NCBI RefSeq assembly: GCF_016907895.1 | Contig: NZ_JAFBCV010000009.1 | Span: 62,001-126,000, forward strand | Direction of reading: 5' to 3' | DNA length: 64,000 nucleotides | From: Shouchella xiaoxiensis | GTDB taxonomy: Bacteria > Bacillota > Bacilli > Bacillales > Bacillaceae_D | Part shown: positions 16,195 to 24,764 of the stretch, piece by piece | Numbering within the stretch: the stretch's first letter is position 1 | Layout of the letters: the number at the start of each line of letters is the position of its first letter | Program-made: the position numbers and the translations under genes | The notes under the pieces: generated by a model | The model's input: only the letters and a program-made list of their open reading frames with translations | Databases searched by the model: none | What the model was told of the DNA's origin: nothing

Positions 16195-17517
16195 ATGAGT
16201 TATTTTCCTGAAATAAAAGCGATTCAATACGAAGGTGCAAAATCAAAAAATCCATATGCATTCAAGTTCTATAATCCTGAAGAAGCATTTGAAGGAACAA
16301 CCATGCAAGACTATCTACGATTTGGTGTCGCATACTGGCATACATTCACAGAAGATTTATCCGATCCTTTTGGCGCTGGCACGGCAATTCGCCCGTGGGA
16401 TACATACAGCGGTATCGACCTTGCAAAGGCTCGGGTTGAAGCAGCGTTTGAGTTTTTTGAGAAGCTTAATGTCCCCTATTTTTGTTTTCATGATGTCGAT
16501 ATTGCACCTGAAGGAGAGACGCTTGCCGAAAGCAATCAGAATCTCGATGTGATTGTTGGGATGATTAAAGATTATATGAAAACGAGCAAAACGAAACTTC
16601 TATGGAACACGGTTAATAACTTTACTCATCCGCGCTTTGTCCATGGGGCTGGTTCTGCAAGTGATGCAGACGTTTTTGCGTATGCAGCTGCAAAAGTAAA
16701 AAAAGGATTGGAAATCGGAAAAGAGCTTGGGGCAGAAAGCTATGTTTTCTGGGGTGGCCGTGAAGGGTATGAAACACTTCTTAATACGGATATGAAGCTT
16801 GAGCTGGATAATCTAGGGCGCTTTTTCCACCTTGCTGTTGATTACGCAAAAGAAATAAACTTTGATGCCCAGTTTTTGATTGAGCCGAAACCAAAAGAAC
16901 CAACGTCTCATCAATATGATTTTGATGTGGCTAGTGGCTATGCGTTTTTGCAGCATTACGGATTGACTGATAAGTTCAAATTTAACATTGAAGCCAACCA
17001 TGCAACGCTTGCGGGACATACATTTGAGCATGAGCTTCATTACGCACGTATCAACAACATGCTTGGCTCAGTTGACGCCAACCAAGGTCACCCACTGCTT
17101 GGCTGGGATACGGACGAATTCCCAACGGATCTTTATACGACAACGCTTGCGATGTATGAGATTTTGAAGAATGGTGGACTTGGCCGCGGCGGATTAAACT
17201 TCGATGCAAAGGTAAGACGCGGATCATTTTCACCTGAAGATTTGTTTGAAGCGCATATCGCTGGGATGGACAGCTTTGCAGTCGGTTTAAAAACGGCGAA
17301 AAAGCTGCTTGAGGATCGTGTGCTTGAGGACATTGTTGCGGAAAGATATAGCTCTTTCTCAAGTGGAATTGGTAAAGAGATTGTAGAAGGCAAAGTTGGT
17401 TTAAAAGAACTTGAACAGCATGCCTTGCAGTTAGGTGAGTTAAAGCAGAGTTCAGGAAAATTAGAGCGAATCAAAGCAACGATTAATCAATATTTGTTAA
17501 CGTCATTTGCGGAGTAG
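16195..17517 (+). CDS. xylA: Xylose isomerase
   Basis: Converts D-xylose to D-xylulose using two divalent metal ions. The 440-residue class II enzyme carries the catalytic His99 and Asp102 ([10 protein letters not shown]), the metal-binding Glu/Lys pair near 230-232 (LIEPKPKEP), and metal ligands in [14 protein letters not shown] and [18 protein letters not shown] precedes the ATG. It is the last gene of the importer operon. The kinase partner xylB lies about 20 kb away, unlike the usual xylAB arrangement. Confidence 0.97.
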   Translation: MSYFPEIKAIQYEGAKSKNPYAFKFYNPEEAFEGTTMQDYLRFGVAYWHTFTEDLSDPFGAGTAIRPWDTYSGIDLAKARVEAAFEFFEKLNVPYFCFHDVDIAPEGETLAESNQNLDVIVGMIKDYMKTSKTKLLWNTVNNFTHPRFVHGAGSASDADVFAYAAAKVKKGLEIGKELGAESYVFWGGREGYETLLNTDMKLELDNLGRFFHLAVDYAKEINFDAQFLIEPKPKEPTSHQYDFDVASGYAFLQHYGLTDKFKFNIEANHATLAGHTFEHELHYARINNMLGSVDANQGHPLLGWDTDEFPTDLYTTTLAMYEILKNGGLGRGGLNFDAKVRRGSFSPEDLFEAHIAGMDSFAVGLKTAKKLLEDRVLEDIVAERYSSFSSGIGKEIVEGKVGLKELEQHALQLGELKQSSGKLERIKATINQYLLTSFAE

Positions 17518-17530
17518 TTTAGAGAAAAGT

Positions 17531-17562
17531 GAGCCACAAGCCGAAAACTTGTGTGTGGCTCG
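17531..17562 (+). promoter_or_regulatory. Stem-loop directly after xylA
   Basis: GAGCCACAAG pairs with CTTG...TGGCTC, leaving a 4-base bulge. On + it is followed by A's, not T's, so it is probably an mRNA 3' stabiliser rather than a terminator. Confidence 0.4.
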
Positions 17563-17585
17563 GTCAAAAAAATAGGAACGGAATG

Positions 17586-17634
17586 AAAAGGCGATTGATC
17601 CTGTTTAGGATGAATCGTCTTTTCGCCTTTTTTA
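17586..17634 (+). terminator. Terminator of the xylA operon
   Basis: A long imperfect hairpin: AAAAGGCGA pairs with TCGCCTTTT, and inside it GATTGATCCT pairs with AGGATGAATC with one mismatch. A T-run follows at the 3' end. Confidence 0.75.
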
Positions 17635-17648
17635 GAGAAACAAACAGA

Positions 17649-17791
17649 AGGAGAACGGGATACTTGGCGGTCATAGCACGCGTATAAAGGCTCTGAGGAG
17701 TGCTTTTTCGTGGCTTTATACCAAGGACGTGCCTACGGAAAACGAACGATTCTCCTGAAGCGCATGAATAGGGGAGTTTTAACCGTTTTTT
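17649..17791 (+). ncRNA. Candidate structured RNA / riboswitch-like leader
   Basis: This otherwise empty stretch, upstream of the LacI-type gene, holds three nested inverted repeats: AGGAGAA/TTCTCCT (17649-17655 with 17750-17756), GCACG/CGTGC (17676-17680 with 17728-17732) and GTATAAAG/CTTTATAC (17682-17689 with 17714-17721). The 3' strand of the outer stem can instead pair with AGGGGA at 17770-17775 inside a second hairpin (CGG-AAAAC with GTTTT-AA-CCG) that ends in six T's at 17786-17791. Two alternative structures sharing one strand is the layout of a terminating riboswitch. No known class was recognised, and no promoter for it is evident. Confidence 0.35.
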
Positions 17792-17844
17792 AAGTCTGAA
17801 AGCTGGTGTTTAGCAATTTGGATAATAATGGGTGAAAAAAAGGA

Positions 17845-17873
17845 TTGAAATCGCTTTCCTAATGGTGTATCTT
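17845..17873 (+). promoter_or_regulatory. Promoter of the LacI-type regulator
   Basis: TTGAAA (17845-17850), a 17-base spacer and TATCTT (17868-17873). The first operator copy begins eight bases downstream. Confidence 0.5.
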
Positions 17874-17880
17874 AAGCGTA

Positions 17881-17896
17881 TCCGAAACGTTTTGGA
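17881..17896. promoter_or_regulatory. LacI-type operator, copy 1
   Basis: TCCGAAACGTTTTGGA, a near-perfect palindrome centred on CG, lies just downstream of the regulator promoter and touches its ribosome binding site. It is identical to copy 3 and differs from copy 2 at one outer base, which points to autoregulation. Confidence 0.75.
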
Positions 17897-17903
17897 GGTA
17901 AGT

Positions 17904-18920
17904 GTGGCAACGATAAAAGATATTGCAAAAAAAGTTGGTTTATCCGTTACCACCGTTTCTCGTGCGTTAAATGGATACGACGATGTAAGTGAGAAAACAA
18001 GAAAAAAGATTCAATTAGCAGCAGCAGAATTGAAGTACAGTCCGAATGTAGCGGCTCGAAGCTTGGTTACAAATCGGACACAAACGATTGGACTGCTTGT
18101 ATCCGGTCTTAATCAAGAAGGCGCAAAGGATCACTTTATGTTCGACATTCTAAATGGGTTGAATCATAAAGCGTCCAATGCAGGTTACGATCTCGTTTTG
18201 TTCAGTACAGACTCAGCCAAACAGCGCGTGAAAAGCTATACCCAGCTCTGTCGCGAGCGTAGAGTAGACGGCGTTATTTTGCAGGGCATCCGTTTAGATG
18301 ATCCTTATTTACAGGAGATTATTGAAAGCGATATCCCCTGTGTTGTAATCGACATTCCTGTTCGCAGCAGCAAGGTCGGTCATGTAACAACTGATAATCG
18401 CCAAGGGGCAAAAAAAGCGGTCGATTATTTGTTGCAGCACGGACACAAACAAATTGCCTTTATGAACGGACATGGTCAAGCGCATGTTAGCCAAGAGCGC
18501 TTACTTGGTTACCAGGATGCACTGCAAGAAGCTGCATTAACAGTTACGCAAGCACTGATCTACAATGGTGAGTTTTCGGAGTATAAAGCAGAAGTGGAAG
18601 CGCTAAAGCTGTTTAAAGCCAAGCCAGAGGCAACCGCTGTATTTTGTGCAAGTGATTTAATGGCGCTTGGCGTAATGAAAGCAGCGAAAAGAATGAGACT
18701 CCGTGTCCCTGAAGATGTCTCCATTATTGGGTTTGACAACATTACACTTGCTGAATACGTAAACCCCGGTTTAACGACGATCTCACAGGAACCTTTTCAA
18801 ATGGGTATTGAAGCTTGTGCTATTTTGCTTTCCTTGCTTACGGGTGAAGAAACAAGCAAACAATCAATTTTACCAACAACATTAATAGAGAGAGAGTCCG
18901 TCGCTTTTGTGCGGTCATAA
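17904..18920 (+). CDS. LacI/GalR-family repressor
   Basis: The 338-residue regulator has the LacI N-terminal helix-turn-helix (TIKDIAKKVGLSVTTVSRAL) and hinge (SPNVAARSLVTNRTQTIGLL), followed by a periplasmic-binding-protein-like effector domain ending with SIIGFDNITLAEYVNPGLTT. The open frame extends further upstream, but the GTG at 17904 is the natural start. GGAGGT stands five bases before it, and LacI proteins begin directly at the helix-turn-helix. Operator copies lie at its own promoter and at the promoter of the next operon, so it probably controls the debranching-enzyme/importer operon. The inducer is unknown. Confidence 0.9.
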   Translation: MATIKDIAKKVGLSVTTVSRALNGYDDVSEKTRKKIQLAAAELKYSPNVAARSLVTNRTQTIGLLVSGLNQEGAKDHFMFDILNGLNHKASNAGYDLVLFSTDSAKQRVKSYTQLCRERRVDGVILQGIRLDDPYLQEIIESDIPCVVIDIPVRSSKVGHVTTDNRQGAKKAVDYLLQHGHKQIAFMNGHGQAHVSQERLLGYQDALQEAALTVTQALIYNGEFSEYKAEVEALKLFKAKPEATAVFCASDLMALGVMKAAKRMRLRVPEDVSIIGFDNITLAEYVNPGLTTISQEPFQMGIEACAILLSLLTGEETSKQSILPTTLIERESVAFVRS

Positions 18921-18937
18921 TCTCTACTTAGATAAAA

Positions 18938-18953
18938 ACCGAAACGTTTTGGA
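18938..18953. promoter_or_regulatory. LacI-type operator, copy 2
   Basis: ACCGAAACGTTTTGGA covers the expected -35 region of the debranching-enzyme operon. The core of 15 bases is identical to copies 1 and 3. Confidence 0.75.
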
Positions 18954-18964
18954 TTTTTTATTAC

Positions 18965-18970
18965 TATAAT
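18965..18970 (+). promoter_or_regulatory. -10 box of the debranching-enzyme operon
   Basis: A perfect TATAAT lies between operator copies 2 and 3. The -35 region falls inside copy 2 and is a poor match to TTGACA. Confidence 0.6.
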
Positions 18971-18985
18971 CCGAAACGTTTTGGA
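18970..18985. promoter_or_regulatory. LacI-type operator, copy 3
   Basis: TCCGAAACGTTTTGGA begins at the last base of the -10 box and covers the transcription start. Its centre is 32 bases (three helical turns) from that of copy 2, which would place two repressor dimers on the same face of the DNA. Confidence 0.75.
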
Positions 18986-19000
18986 AAAGGAGTGCGAAAA

Positions 19001-21091
19001 ATGGACTATCGCGTAATTAAAGAAAATGATTTGTTTTTATTAACAGACAAGCACGGAAATATCCCGAAAGATCATCCATATGGACCTGGATTGTATGCAA
19101 AGGATACGCGCTTCTTGAGTCAATTTGAGTTAAAGATTAACGGCAAAGAGCCAATCTTGCTTACTTCATCAGGCGGAGATAATTACATGGCTTCCATGAA
19201 GCTAACGAATCCTCATATTGAAGAAAATGGAGAAGTGGAGCTATGGCGTGAATCAGTTGAGCTTGAAAGAAAGCGGTTTATTTTTGACGGGGTTTGCTAT
19301 GAAGAAATCATTGCAAAAAGCTATGCGCCTAAACCGATTCACTTCAATGTAAGTCTTCATCTTGATGCTGACTTTATTGATATGTTTTTGATTCGAGGCT
19401 TTCAGTCTGGCAATACGGGTGAGCGCCAAGCAACGGAAGTATCTGATGCTAAACTTGTGTTTCATTACAACGGAGCAGATGGACTTGCACGAGCAACCCA
19501 TATTTCTTGGAATGAACAACCTACTACGATTACGGAAAACAGCGTTGCCTACGGGGTAGAACTTAATCATGGAGAGAGCAAGCATCTTGTTTTTGCTGTA
19601 GCACCGGGATGGAACCATGAAGAGCCACATGTAAAAGAGCATGGAGAAGCGTTAAGTGGTTTACTTGCACAGTATGAAAACTGGAACAGAAGCAACCCAA
19701 TCGTTACATCCGATCGAAAAGATGTGGTCCGCTTGTTCGAGCGTGGTCTTGCCGATTTAAATGTACTGCAAACAGATATTGGTCGCGGTCCGATGCCGGT
19801 AGCCGGTTTACCTTGGTTTGCGGTTCCGTTTGGGCGGGACAGCTTAATTGCCTCGTTGCAGGCATTACCGTTTAAACCACATTTAGCAAAAGCAACGTTA
19901 AAAACAATGGCCGTATATCAAGGAACAAAAGTGGATCCTTGGAGAGATGAACAGCCTGGAAAAATCATGCATGAGCTTCGCCAAGGTGAGCTTGCTAAGA
20001 CAAATCAAGTGCCGTTTACGCCTTATTACGGGACGGTTGATGCCACTCCACTGTTCTTAATTTTACTTGTAGAATACGTGAAAACGACTGGTGATTTAGC
20101 GTTGTTAACGGAGCTCGAGGGTACGGTTGAAGGCGCTTTAATGTGGATCGACGAGTACGGAGACCTTGATGGCGATGGGTTTGTTGAATACCATCAGGAA
20201 TCTTCTAAAGGCATTGCGAATCAAGGGTGGAAAGATTCAGCGGATTCTATTGTGCACCGAACTGGTGACTTTGCCGAAACACCGATTGCTTTAGCAGAAG
20301 TTCAAGGCTATGTTTACCAAGCGAAAAAAGGCTTAAGTGAACTTTTTACAGAGACAGGAAAAGAAGAGAAAGCTGTGCAGCTGAATCAAGAAGCAGAGAC
20401 ACTTAAAGGAAAGTTCGAGCAAGCATTTTGGATGCCGGAACAGCAATTCTATGCCGTTGCGTTGGATAAAGAAAAGAAGCAAGTGGGCACGTTAACAACA
20501 AACCCGGGACATGTGCTTATGTCAGAAATGCTACAAGCTGATCGGGCGCTACACGTGAGCGACGCATTTGTTACAGAGGCGTTTTTCTCTGGCTACGGTA
20601 TACGCACAATGGCAGAAGGCGAAGCGGCTTACAACCCGATGAGCTATCATGACGGCAGCATTTGGCCCCATGATAACAGCATGATTTTACTTGGAATGTC
20701 CAAGCTCGGACATCAAGCGCAGGCAGGGGTTGTAATTGAAGGCTTGTTAAAAGCGGCTGGAGATTTTGAATATGATCGCTTACCTGAACTGTTCTGCGGT
20801 TATAACGACCAGCAACCGGTTGTACCTTATCCTGTTGCTTGTTCACCACAAGCGTGGGCAGCGGGAACATCGCTTGTGTTTATCCAATCGATGCTTGGTT
20901 TGACGACAAACGTGTTGAAAAAAGAAGTGATAGTACGTCCAGCTCTTATTGCAGAAATGAATGAGCTTCATGTGCGCAATATACCGGTTGGGAAAGGGTT
21001 GCTTGAAGTGAAAGTAACGCGTCAGCAAAATGATTTCAAAGTAGAGATACTTAGCAATACAACAGGCTTAGAAATAGACATCATGAACTAA
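19001..21091 (+). CDS. Glycogen-debranching-type glycosidase (GDE family)
   Basis: The 696-residue cytoplasmic enzyme has an N-terminal beta-sandwich typical of the glycogen debranching N-terminal domain (begins DYRVIKENDLFLLTDKHGNI, with DTRFLSQFEL). A six-hairpin (alpha/alpha)6 barrel follows, with the motifs GLPWFAVPFGRDSL, QGWKDSADS and YHDGSIWPHDNSMI. Such proteins are annotated as amylo-alpha-1,6-glucosidase-like, but substrates vary. The ATG at 19001 is preferred over the in-frame GTG at 18992 because GGAG lies eight bases before it. It is first in an operon with a CUT1 importer, so it probably acts on the imported sugar rather than on glycogen; this is inference. Confidence 0.8.
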   Translation: MDYRVIKENDLFLLTDKHGNIPKDHPYGPGLYAKDTRFLSQFELKINGKEPILLTSSGGDNYMASMKLTNPHIEENGEVELWRESVELERKRFIFDGVCYEEIIAKSYAPKPIHFNVSLHLDADFIDMFLIRGFQSGNTGERQATEVSDAKLVFHYNGADGLARATHISWNEQPTTITENSVAYGVELNHGESKHLVFAVAPGWNHEEPHVKEHGEALSGLLAQYENWNRSNPIVTSDRKDVVRLFERGLADLNVLQTDIGRGPMPVAGLPWFAVPFGRDSLIASLQALPFKPHLAKATLKTMAVYQGTKVDPWRDEQPGKIMHELRQGELAKTNQVPFTPYYGTVDATPLFLILLVEYVKTTGDLALLTELEGTVEGALMWIDEYGDLDGDGFVEYHQESSKGIANQGWKDSADSIVHRTGDFAETPIALAEVQGYVYQAKKGLSELFTETGKEEKAVQLNQEAETLKGKFEQAFWMPEQQFYAVALDKEKKQVGTLTTNPGHVLMSEMLQADRALHVSDAFVTEAFFSGYGIRTMAEGEAAYNPMSYHDGSIWPHDNSMILLGMSKLGHQAQAGVVIEGLLKAAGDFEYDRLPELFCGYNDQQPVVPYPVACSPQAWAAGTSLVFIQSMLGLTTNVLKKEVIVRPALIAEMNELHVRNIPVGKGLLEVKVTRQQNDFKVEILSNTTGLEIDIMN

Positions 21092-21117
21092 AACGATACA
21101 TTTGAGGAGGAAAACAA

Positions 21118-22365
21118 ATGAAGAAACAAGTAGGATTAACGGTTGCTGCTTTGATGTTGGTGCTTGTAGGTTGTTCAAACGGTGATGGAGAGACTGGTAC
21201 TGATACGAATACGAGTAACGGTGAGCAAACAACGATTACATTAACAGGCTGGCAGTCATCGCCAACAGAACAGCGATATTTAGAAGATACGATTGCGGCG
21301 TTTGAAGACGCCAATCCAGATATAAATGTAGAGATTAGTACAATTGCCGATCAATACATGAATATTCTTCGCACACGCTTAATCGGTGGCGAAGGTCCAG
21401 ATGTGTTTTTCCTTGAAGCTTTTGAAGCGCCGGGTTTAATTGAAACCGGAGTCGTTGAGCCACTCGATGACTATATTACCGATGAGTTTGATCTTGATGA
21501 CTTTGAACAGCCGCTTGTTGATGCATTCCGAAACAATGATGGCGTCTTGTACGGCTTACCGAAGGACACGTCAACACTTGCTCTTTTCTACAATAAAGAC
21601 ATGTTTGAAGAAGCTGGAATTGAAGAAGCTCCGACAACTTGGGATGAGTTAATTGAGGTGGCCGAACAGCTGCAAAGCGATGATGTTTACGGGTTCGGGG
21701 TTGTGCCTGACTTGGCACGCTTAATGTTTATTGCTGAATCCAATGGTGGTCAAATTGCTGTCGATAACGAGGCTGCCTTTGCAGATCCAGCTGTAGTTGA
21801 TGCGCTGCAACCAATCGTCGATATGCGCAATGAATTAGGAATCGCCGGTGAACCATCTGAAGCAGGTACTGACAACGGCGGGGAGATGTTTGCTTTAGAG
21901 CGGACGGCAATGATCATTGAAGGAAACTGGACCGTGCCTTATTTAGATGAGAATTTTCCAGACGTAAACTATGGTGTCGCTGAGATTCCAACCGTTAATG
22001 ATGAGCAAGGAACGATGGCTTATACGGTTTCTTACGTTATGAATGCAGCTTCAGAGAAAAAAGAAGCATCATGGCGCTTAATTGAGTATTTGACAGGCAA
22101 GGAAGGCATGGAAAAATGGACGTCTTCTGGTTTAACATTGCCGACACGTGCATCTGTGTCTGAGTCGCTTGATTATGCCGATGACCCGCTTTACGGACCG
22201 TTTGTTGCTGGTGCTTCTTATGCAACGGTATGGAATGATGATACAAACCTACCGATTATCTATAACAACTTTAACAACCAGTTCTTAAGTGCCTTTCTTG
22301 GTCAAAGAGATTTACAAGAAGCGTTACAGGAAGCACAGGATGTTGCAAACAATGAAATTGATTAA
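21118..22365 (+). CDS. CUT1 sugar-binding lipoprotein
   Basis: A 415-residue solute-binding protein family 1 lipoprotein with lipobox LVGC (Cys about 19), an acidic Thr/Asn linker, and the usual two-lobe fold beginning TITLTGWQSSPTEQRYLED. It captures an unidentified saccharide for the two permeases downstream. GAGGAGG precedes the ATG, 26 bases after the debranching enzyme gene. A stem-loop separates it from the permease gene, repeating the arrangement seen in the xylose-linked importer. Confidence 0.85.
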   Translation: MKKQVGLTVAALMLVLVGCSNGDGETGTDTNTSNGEQTTITLTGWQSSPTEQRYLEDTIAAFEDANPDINVEISTIADQYMNILRTRLIGGEGPDVFFLEAFEAPGLIETGVVEPLDDYITDEFDLDDFEQPLVDAFRNNDGVLYGLPKDTSTLALFYNKDMFEEAGIEEAPTTWDELIEVAEQLQSDDVYGFGVVPDLARLMFIAESNGGQIAVDNEAAFADPAVVDALQPIVDMRNELGIAGEPSEAGTDNGGEMFALERTAMIIEGNWTVPYLDENFPDVNYGVAEIPTVNDEQGTMAYTVSYVMNAASEKKEASWRLIEYLTGKEGMEKWTSSGLTLPTRASVSESLDYADDPLYGPFVAGASYATVWNDDTNLPIIYNNFNNQFLSAFLGQRDLQEALQEAQDVANNEID

Positions 22366-22370
22366 AGGCG

Positions 22371-22391
22371 AAGAGAGGAGCTACCTCTCTT
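22371..22391 (+). promoter_or_regulatory. Intercistronic stem-loop after the second binding-protein gene
   Basis: AAGAGAGG and CCTCTCTT with a 5-base loop lie six bases after the stop codon. There is no proper T-run, so partial termination or mRNA protection is more likely than a full stop. Confidence 0.55.
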
Positions 22392-22421
22392 TCTCTTTCA
22401 AAAATAAAGGAGTGAGGAAGC

Positions 22422-23330
22422 TTGGCTAAAGGGAAACGCAACCCTTCAAAAATCAACCGGAATGATCTTGTACAGGGATACGGCTTTATGCTGCCCGCTT
22501 TATTGACGATCAGCGTGTTTATTTTGCTTCCCATCCTCTACGCAGTTGTTTTGTCGTTTCAGAAAGTGAATCTGCTTGCAGGTGTAAGCGAATTTGTCGG
22601 GTTTGATAACTTTACGCGAGCGTTCAACGATTACCGCACAGGAATTGCATTATCAAATACCGCTTTATATGTAGCGATTGTAGTACCTGTTCAAACCTTG
22701 CTGGCTATGGTCTTGGCTTCGCTTTTAAATGCCAAGATTCGTTGGACAAACACATTCCGGGTGCTGTTGTTCCTACCAACGCTGACGTCGTCTACGGTGC
22801 TAGCCATGATCTTCATGTTTATGTACAACAGTCAGAACGGGATTATTAACGAATTTCTTTCACTCGTCGGCTTACCGACATATAACTGGCTTGGAGATCC
22901 AGCTGTAGCTCTCTTCTCCATTATGATTATGAATATCTGGGCTACTGCACCTTTTTATATGATCATTTATTTAGCAGGCTTGAAAGATGTGCCGGAAAGT
23001 TTATACGAAGCTGCTGAGTTAGATGGCGCGAGCGCATTTCAGAAATTCCGTTATATTACAGTACCGATGCTACGACCGATTACCTCATTCGTCCTAATTA
23101 TGGGGATCATCGGAACATTTCAGCTGTTTGATCAATCGTATATCTTCTCGGGTGGAACGGGCGGACCGGATAATTCGACGCTGACGATTGTTTTACTCAT
23201 ATACCAGTATGCATTCCAAACGTATGACCAAATTGGCTTTGCCGCCGCAGTTGCGTTCTTGCTGGCTGTTATTATCTTAATCGCGACGTTAATACAAAGA
23301 AAGCTACAAAAAGATGAACAAGTGTACTAA
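22422..23330 (+). CDS. CUT1 sugar ABC permease, MalF type
   Basis: The 302-residue permease has a short basic N-terminus, six helices and the EAA loop (EAAELDGASAFQKFRYITVP). The start is TTG at 22422, with AAAGGAG upstream. It forms one half of the channel for the LacI-controlled importer. Confidence 0.9.
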   Translation: MAKGKRNPSKINRNDLVQGYGFMLPALLTISVFILLPILYAVVLSFQKVNLLAGVSEFVGFDNFTRAFNDYRTGIALSNTALYVAIVVPVQTLLAMVLASLLNAKIRWTNTFRVLLFLPTLTSSTVLAMIFMFMYNSQNGIINEFLSLVGLPTYNWLGDPAVALFSIMIMNIWATAPFYMIIYLAGLKDVPESLYEAAELDGASAFQKFRYITVPMLRPITSFVLIMGIIGTFQLFDQSYIFSGGTGGPDNSTLTIVLLIYQYAFQTYDQIGFAAAVAFLLAVIILIATLIQRKLQKDEQVY

Positions 23331-23348
23331 AAGGCAGGGGACAAGAAC

Positions 23349-24170
23349 ATGAAAACAAGAAAATGGAACCAACCAATCGTATATATCTTGCTCATTGGCT
23401 ATAGCGTTATTACCGTCATCCCGTTTTTATGGGCGTTGTTTGCTTCCTTTAAACCGTTAAATGAAATTGTCGGGAGCTTCAGCTTCTTCCCTGAAACATG
23501 GACATTGGATAATTACCGCTACATTCTCGAAACACAGCCGTTGTTTTTAAGATGGTTAGGAAATAGTGTATTAATCGCCGTAGTCGGCACAATGCTTAAC
23601 TTGCTATTTAATTCAATGGCAGGATATGCGCTTGCCCGCATCAATTTTCGTGGCCGGAAAAGCATGTTTTTACTTGTATTAGCAGTTTTAATGATCCCAG
23701 CTCAAGTTACGATGATCCCGAATTACCTGATCTTAAATTCACTTGGCTGGTTAAATACGTATCAAGGCATGATTGTTCCAGCAATGATTAATGCGACCTT
23801 TATTTTCATGATGCGTCAGTTCTTTGTTAACTTCCCTCGGGAAGTTGAGGAAGCCGCAGCAGTGGACGGACTGAGCCGTTTCGGAACATTTTTCCGTATC
23901 GTCTTGCCAATGGCAAAACCGGCTTTATTTGCCCAAGCGATCTTTGTATTTATGGGCATCTGGAACGATTTCATGCGTCCGCTAATCGTAATGACCGACG
24001 CAAGCATGTACACTCTTCCAGTTGGGTTAAACGCCTTCCAAACAGAAAACGTATCGTTTTGGAATTACGTTATGTCCGCATCAATGATCTTCACAATCCC
24101 AGTTCTCTTACTCTACGCCTTCTTTAATCGGTTGTTTATTGATGGCCTATCATTCAGAGGAGACAAGTAA
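23349..24170 (+). CDS. CUT1 sugar ABC permease, MalG type
   Basis: The 273-residue permease has six helices and the EAA loop (EEAAAVDGLSRFGTFFRIVLP). It lies 18 bases after the MalF-type gene with GGCAGGGG upstream. It is the last gene of the operon; a strong terminator follows. No ATPase is encoded, so a shared MsmX-type ATPase is likely. Confidence 0.9.
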   Translation: MKTRKWNQPIVYILLIGYSVITVIPFLWALFASFKPLNEIVGSFSFFPETWTLDNYRYILETQPLFLRWLGNSVLIAVVGTMLNLLFNSMAGYALARINFRGRKSMFLLVLAVLMIPAQVTMIPNYLILNSLGWLNTYQGMIVPAMINATFIFMMRQFFVNFPREVEEAAAVDGLSRFGTFFRIVLPMAKPALFAQAIFVFMGIWNDFMRPLIVMTDASMYTLPVGLNAFQTENVSFWNYVMSASMIFTIPVLLLYAFFNRLFIDGLSFRGDK

Positions 24171-24180
24171 ACTAAACGAG

Positions 24181-24215
24181 CACCAGCAGATGCATAAACG
24201 TCTGCTGGTGTTTTT
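24181..24215 (+). terminator. Terminator of the debranching-enzyme operon
   Basis: Ten-base perfect arms (CACCAGCAGA / TCTGCTGGTG) with a 10-base loop are followed by TTTTT. Confidence 0.9.
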
Positions 24216-24217
24216 AG

Positions 24218-24233
24218 TGTTCCACGTGTAACA
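24218..24233. other. parS-like ParB/Spo0J binding site
   Basis: TGTTCCACGTGTAACA matches 15 of 16 bases of the Bacillus parS consensus TGTTCCACGTGAAACA and keeps the CACGTG core and both TGTT/AACA ends. It is intergenic, directly after a terminator. Spo0J/ParB nucleates on such sites to segregate the chromosome origin region and load condensin. Confidence 0.7.
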
Positions 24234-24272
24234 TAATAAGTAAATCTATTCAGAAAGATCGGTGAAAAGCAG

Positions 24273-24764
24273 ATGAGTTTGGCGGAGATAGTCGTTCAGG
24301 CAAAAACATATCAACGAAATAAACAATTTGAAAAAGCGGAACAACAGCTGCTACAGGCATTAGAATGGGAGCAAAATAATGGGGAAGTGAATTATTTGTT
24401 AGCTGCCAACTGTGATATGCAAGGCTTGGAGAGCCAAGCTGTGCCATACTATACAAAGGCGATAGAACTCGGTTTAAAGGAAGAAGATTTAAAGGAAGCC
24501 TATGTAGGCTTAGGTAGCACCTACCGTACATTAGGAAACTATGTAGAGTCAGAGAAGACTCTTACTGAGGGCTTAAAACGATTTCCGGACTACAAGCCAC
24601 TACACGTCTTTTATTCGCTTACACTTTATAATCTCGGAAACTATGATAAAGCAATGGAGCGACTGCTTACATCGTTACTAGAAACGACAGCTGATCCAGA
24701 CCTACAAGGGTTTAGAAACGCGCTAGACTATTATGCGCCGCGACTCAATCAAGTGTGGACCTAA
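24273..24764 (+). CDS. Tetratricopeptide-repeat protein
   Basis: The 163-residue soluble protein is built of about four TPR units, with the typical small/large residue pattern (for example AKTYQRNKQFEKAEQQLLQAL, split over positions 10-30, and GLGSTYRTLGNYVESEKTL near 84-102). TPRs are protein-interaction scaffolds; no enzymatic domain is seen. It is the first of three tightly linked genes: its TAA overlaps the next ATG by one base. Confidence 0.8.
   Translation: MSLAEIVVQAKTYQRNKQFEKAEQQLLQALEWEQNNGEVNYLLAANCDMQGLESQAVPYYTKAIELGLKEEDLKEAYVGLGSTYRTLGNYVESEKTLTEGLKRFPDYKPLHVFYSLTLYNLGNYDKAMERLLTSLLETTADPDLQGFRNALDYYAPRLNQVWT

Noticed and set aside
17881-18985. CcpA cre sites at the three CCGAAACGTTTTGG copies
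   Set aside because: They lack the TG...CA ends required by the cre consensus, are nearly identical to each other, and lie at a LacI-type gene and its neighbour, so a dedicated operator fits better.
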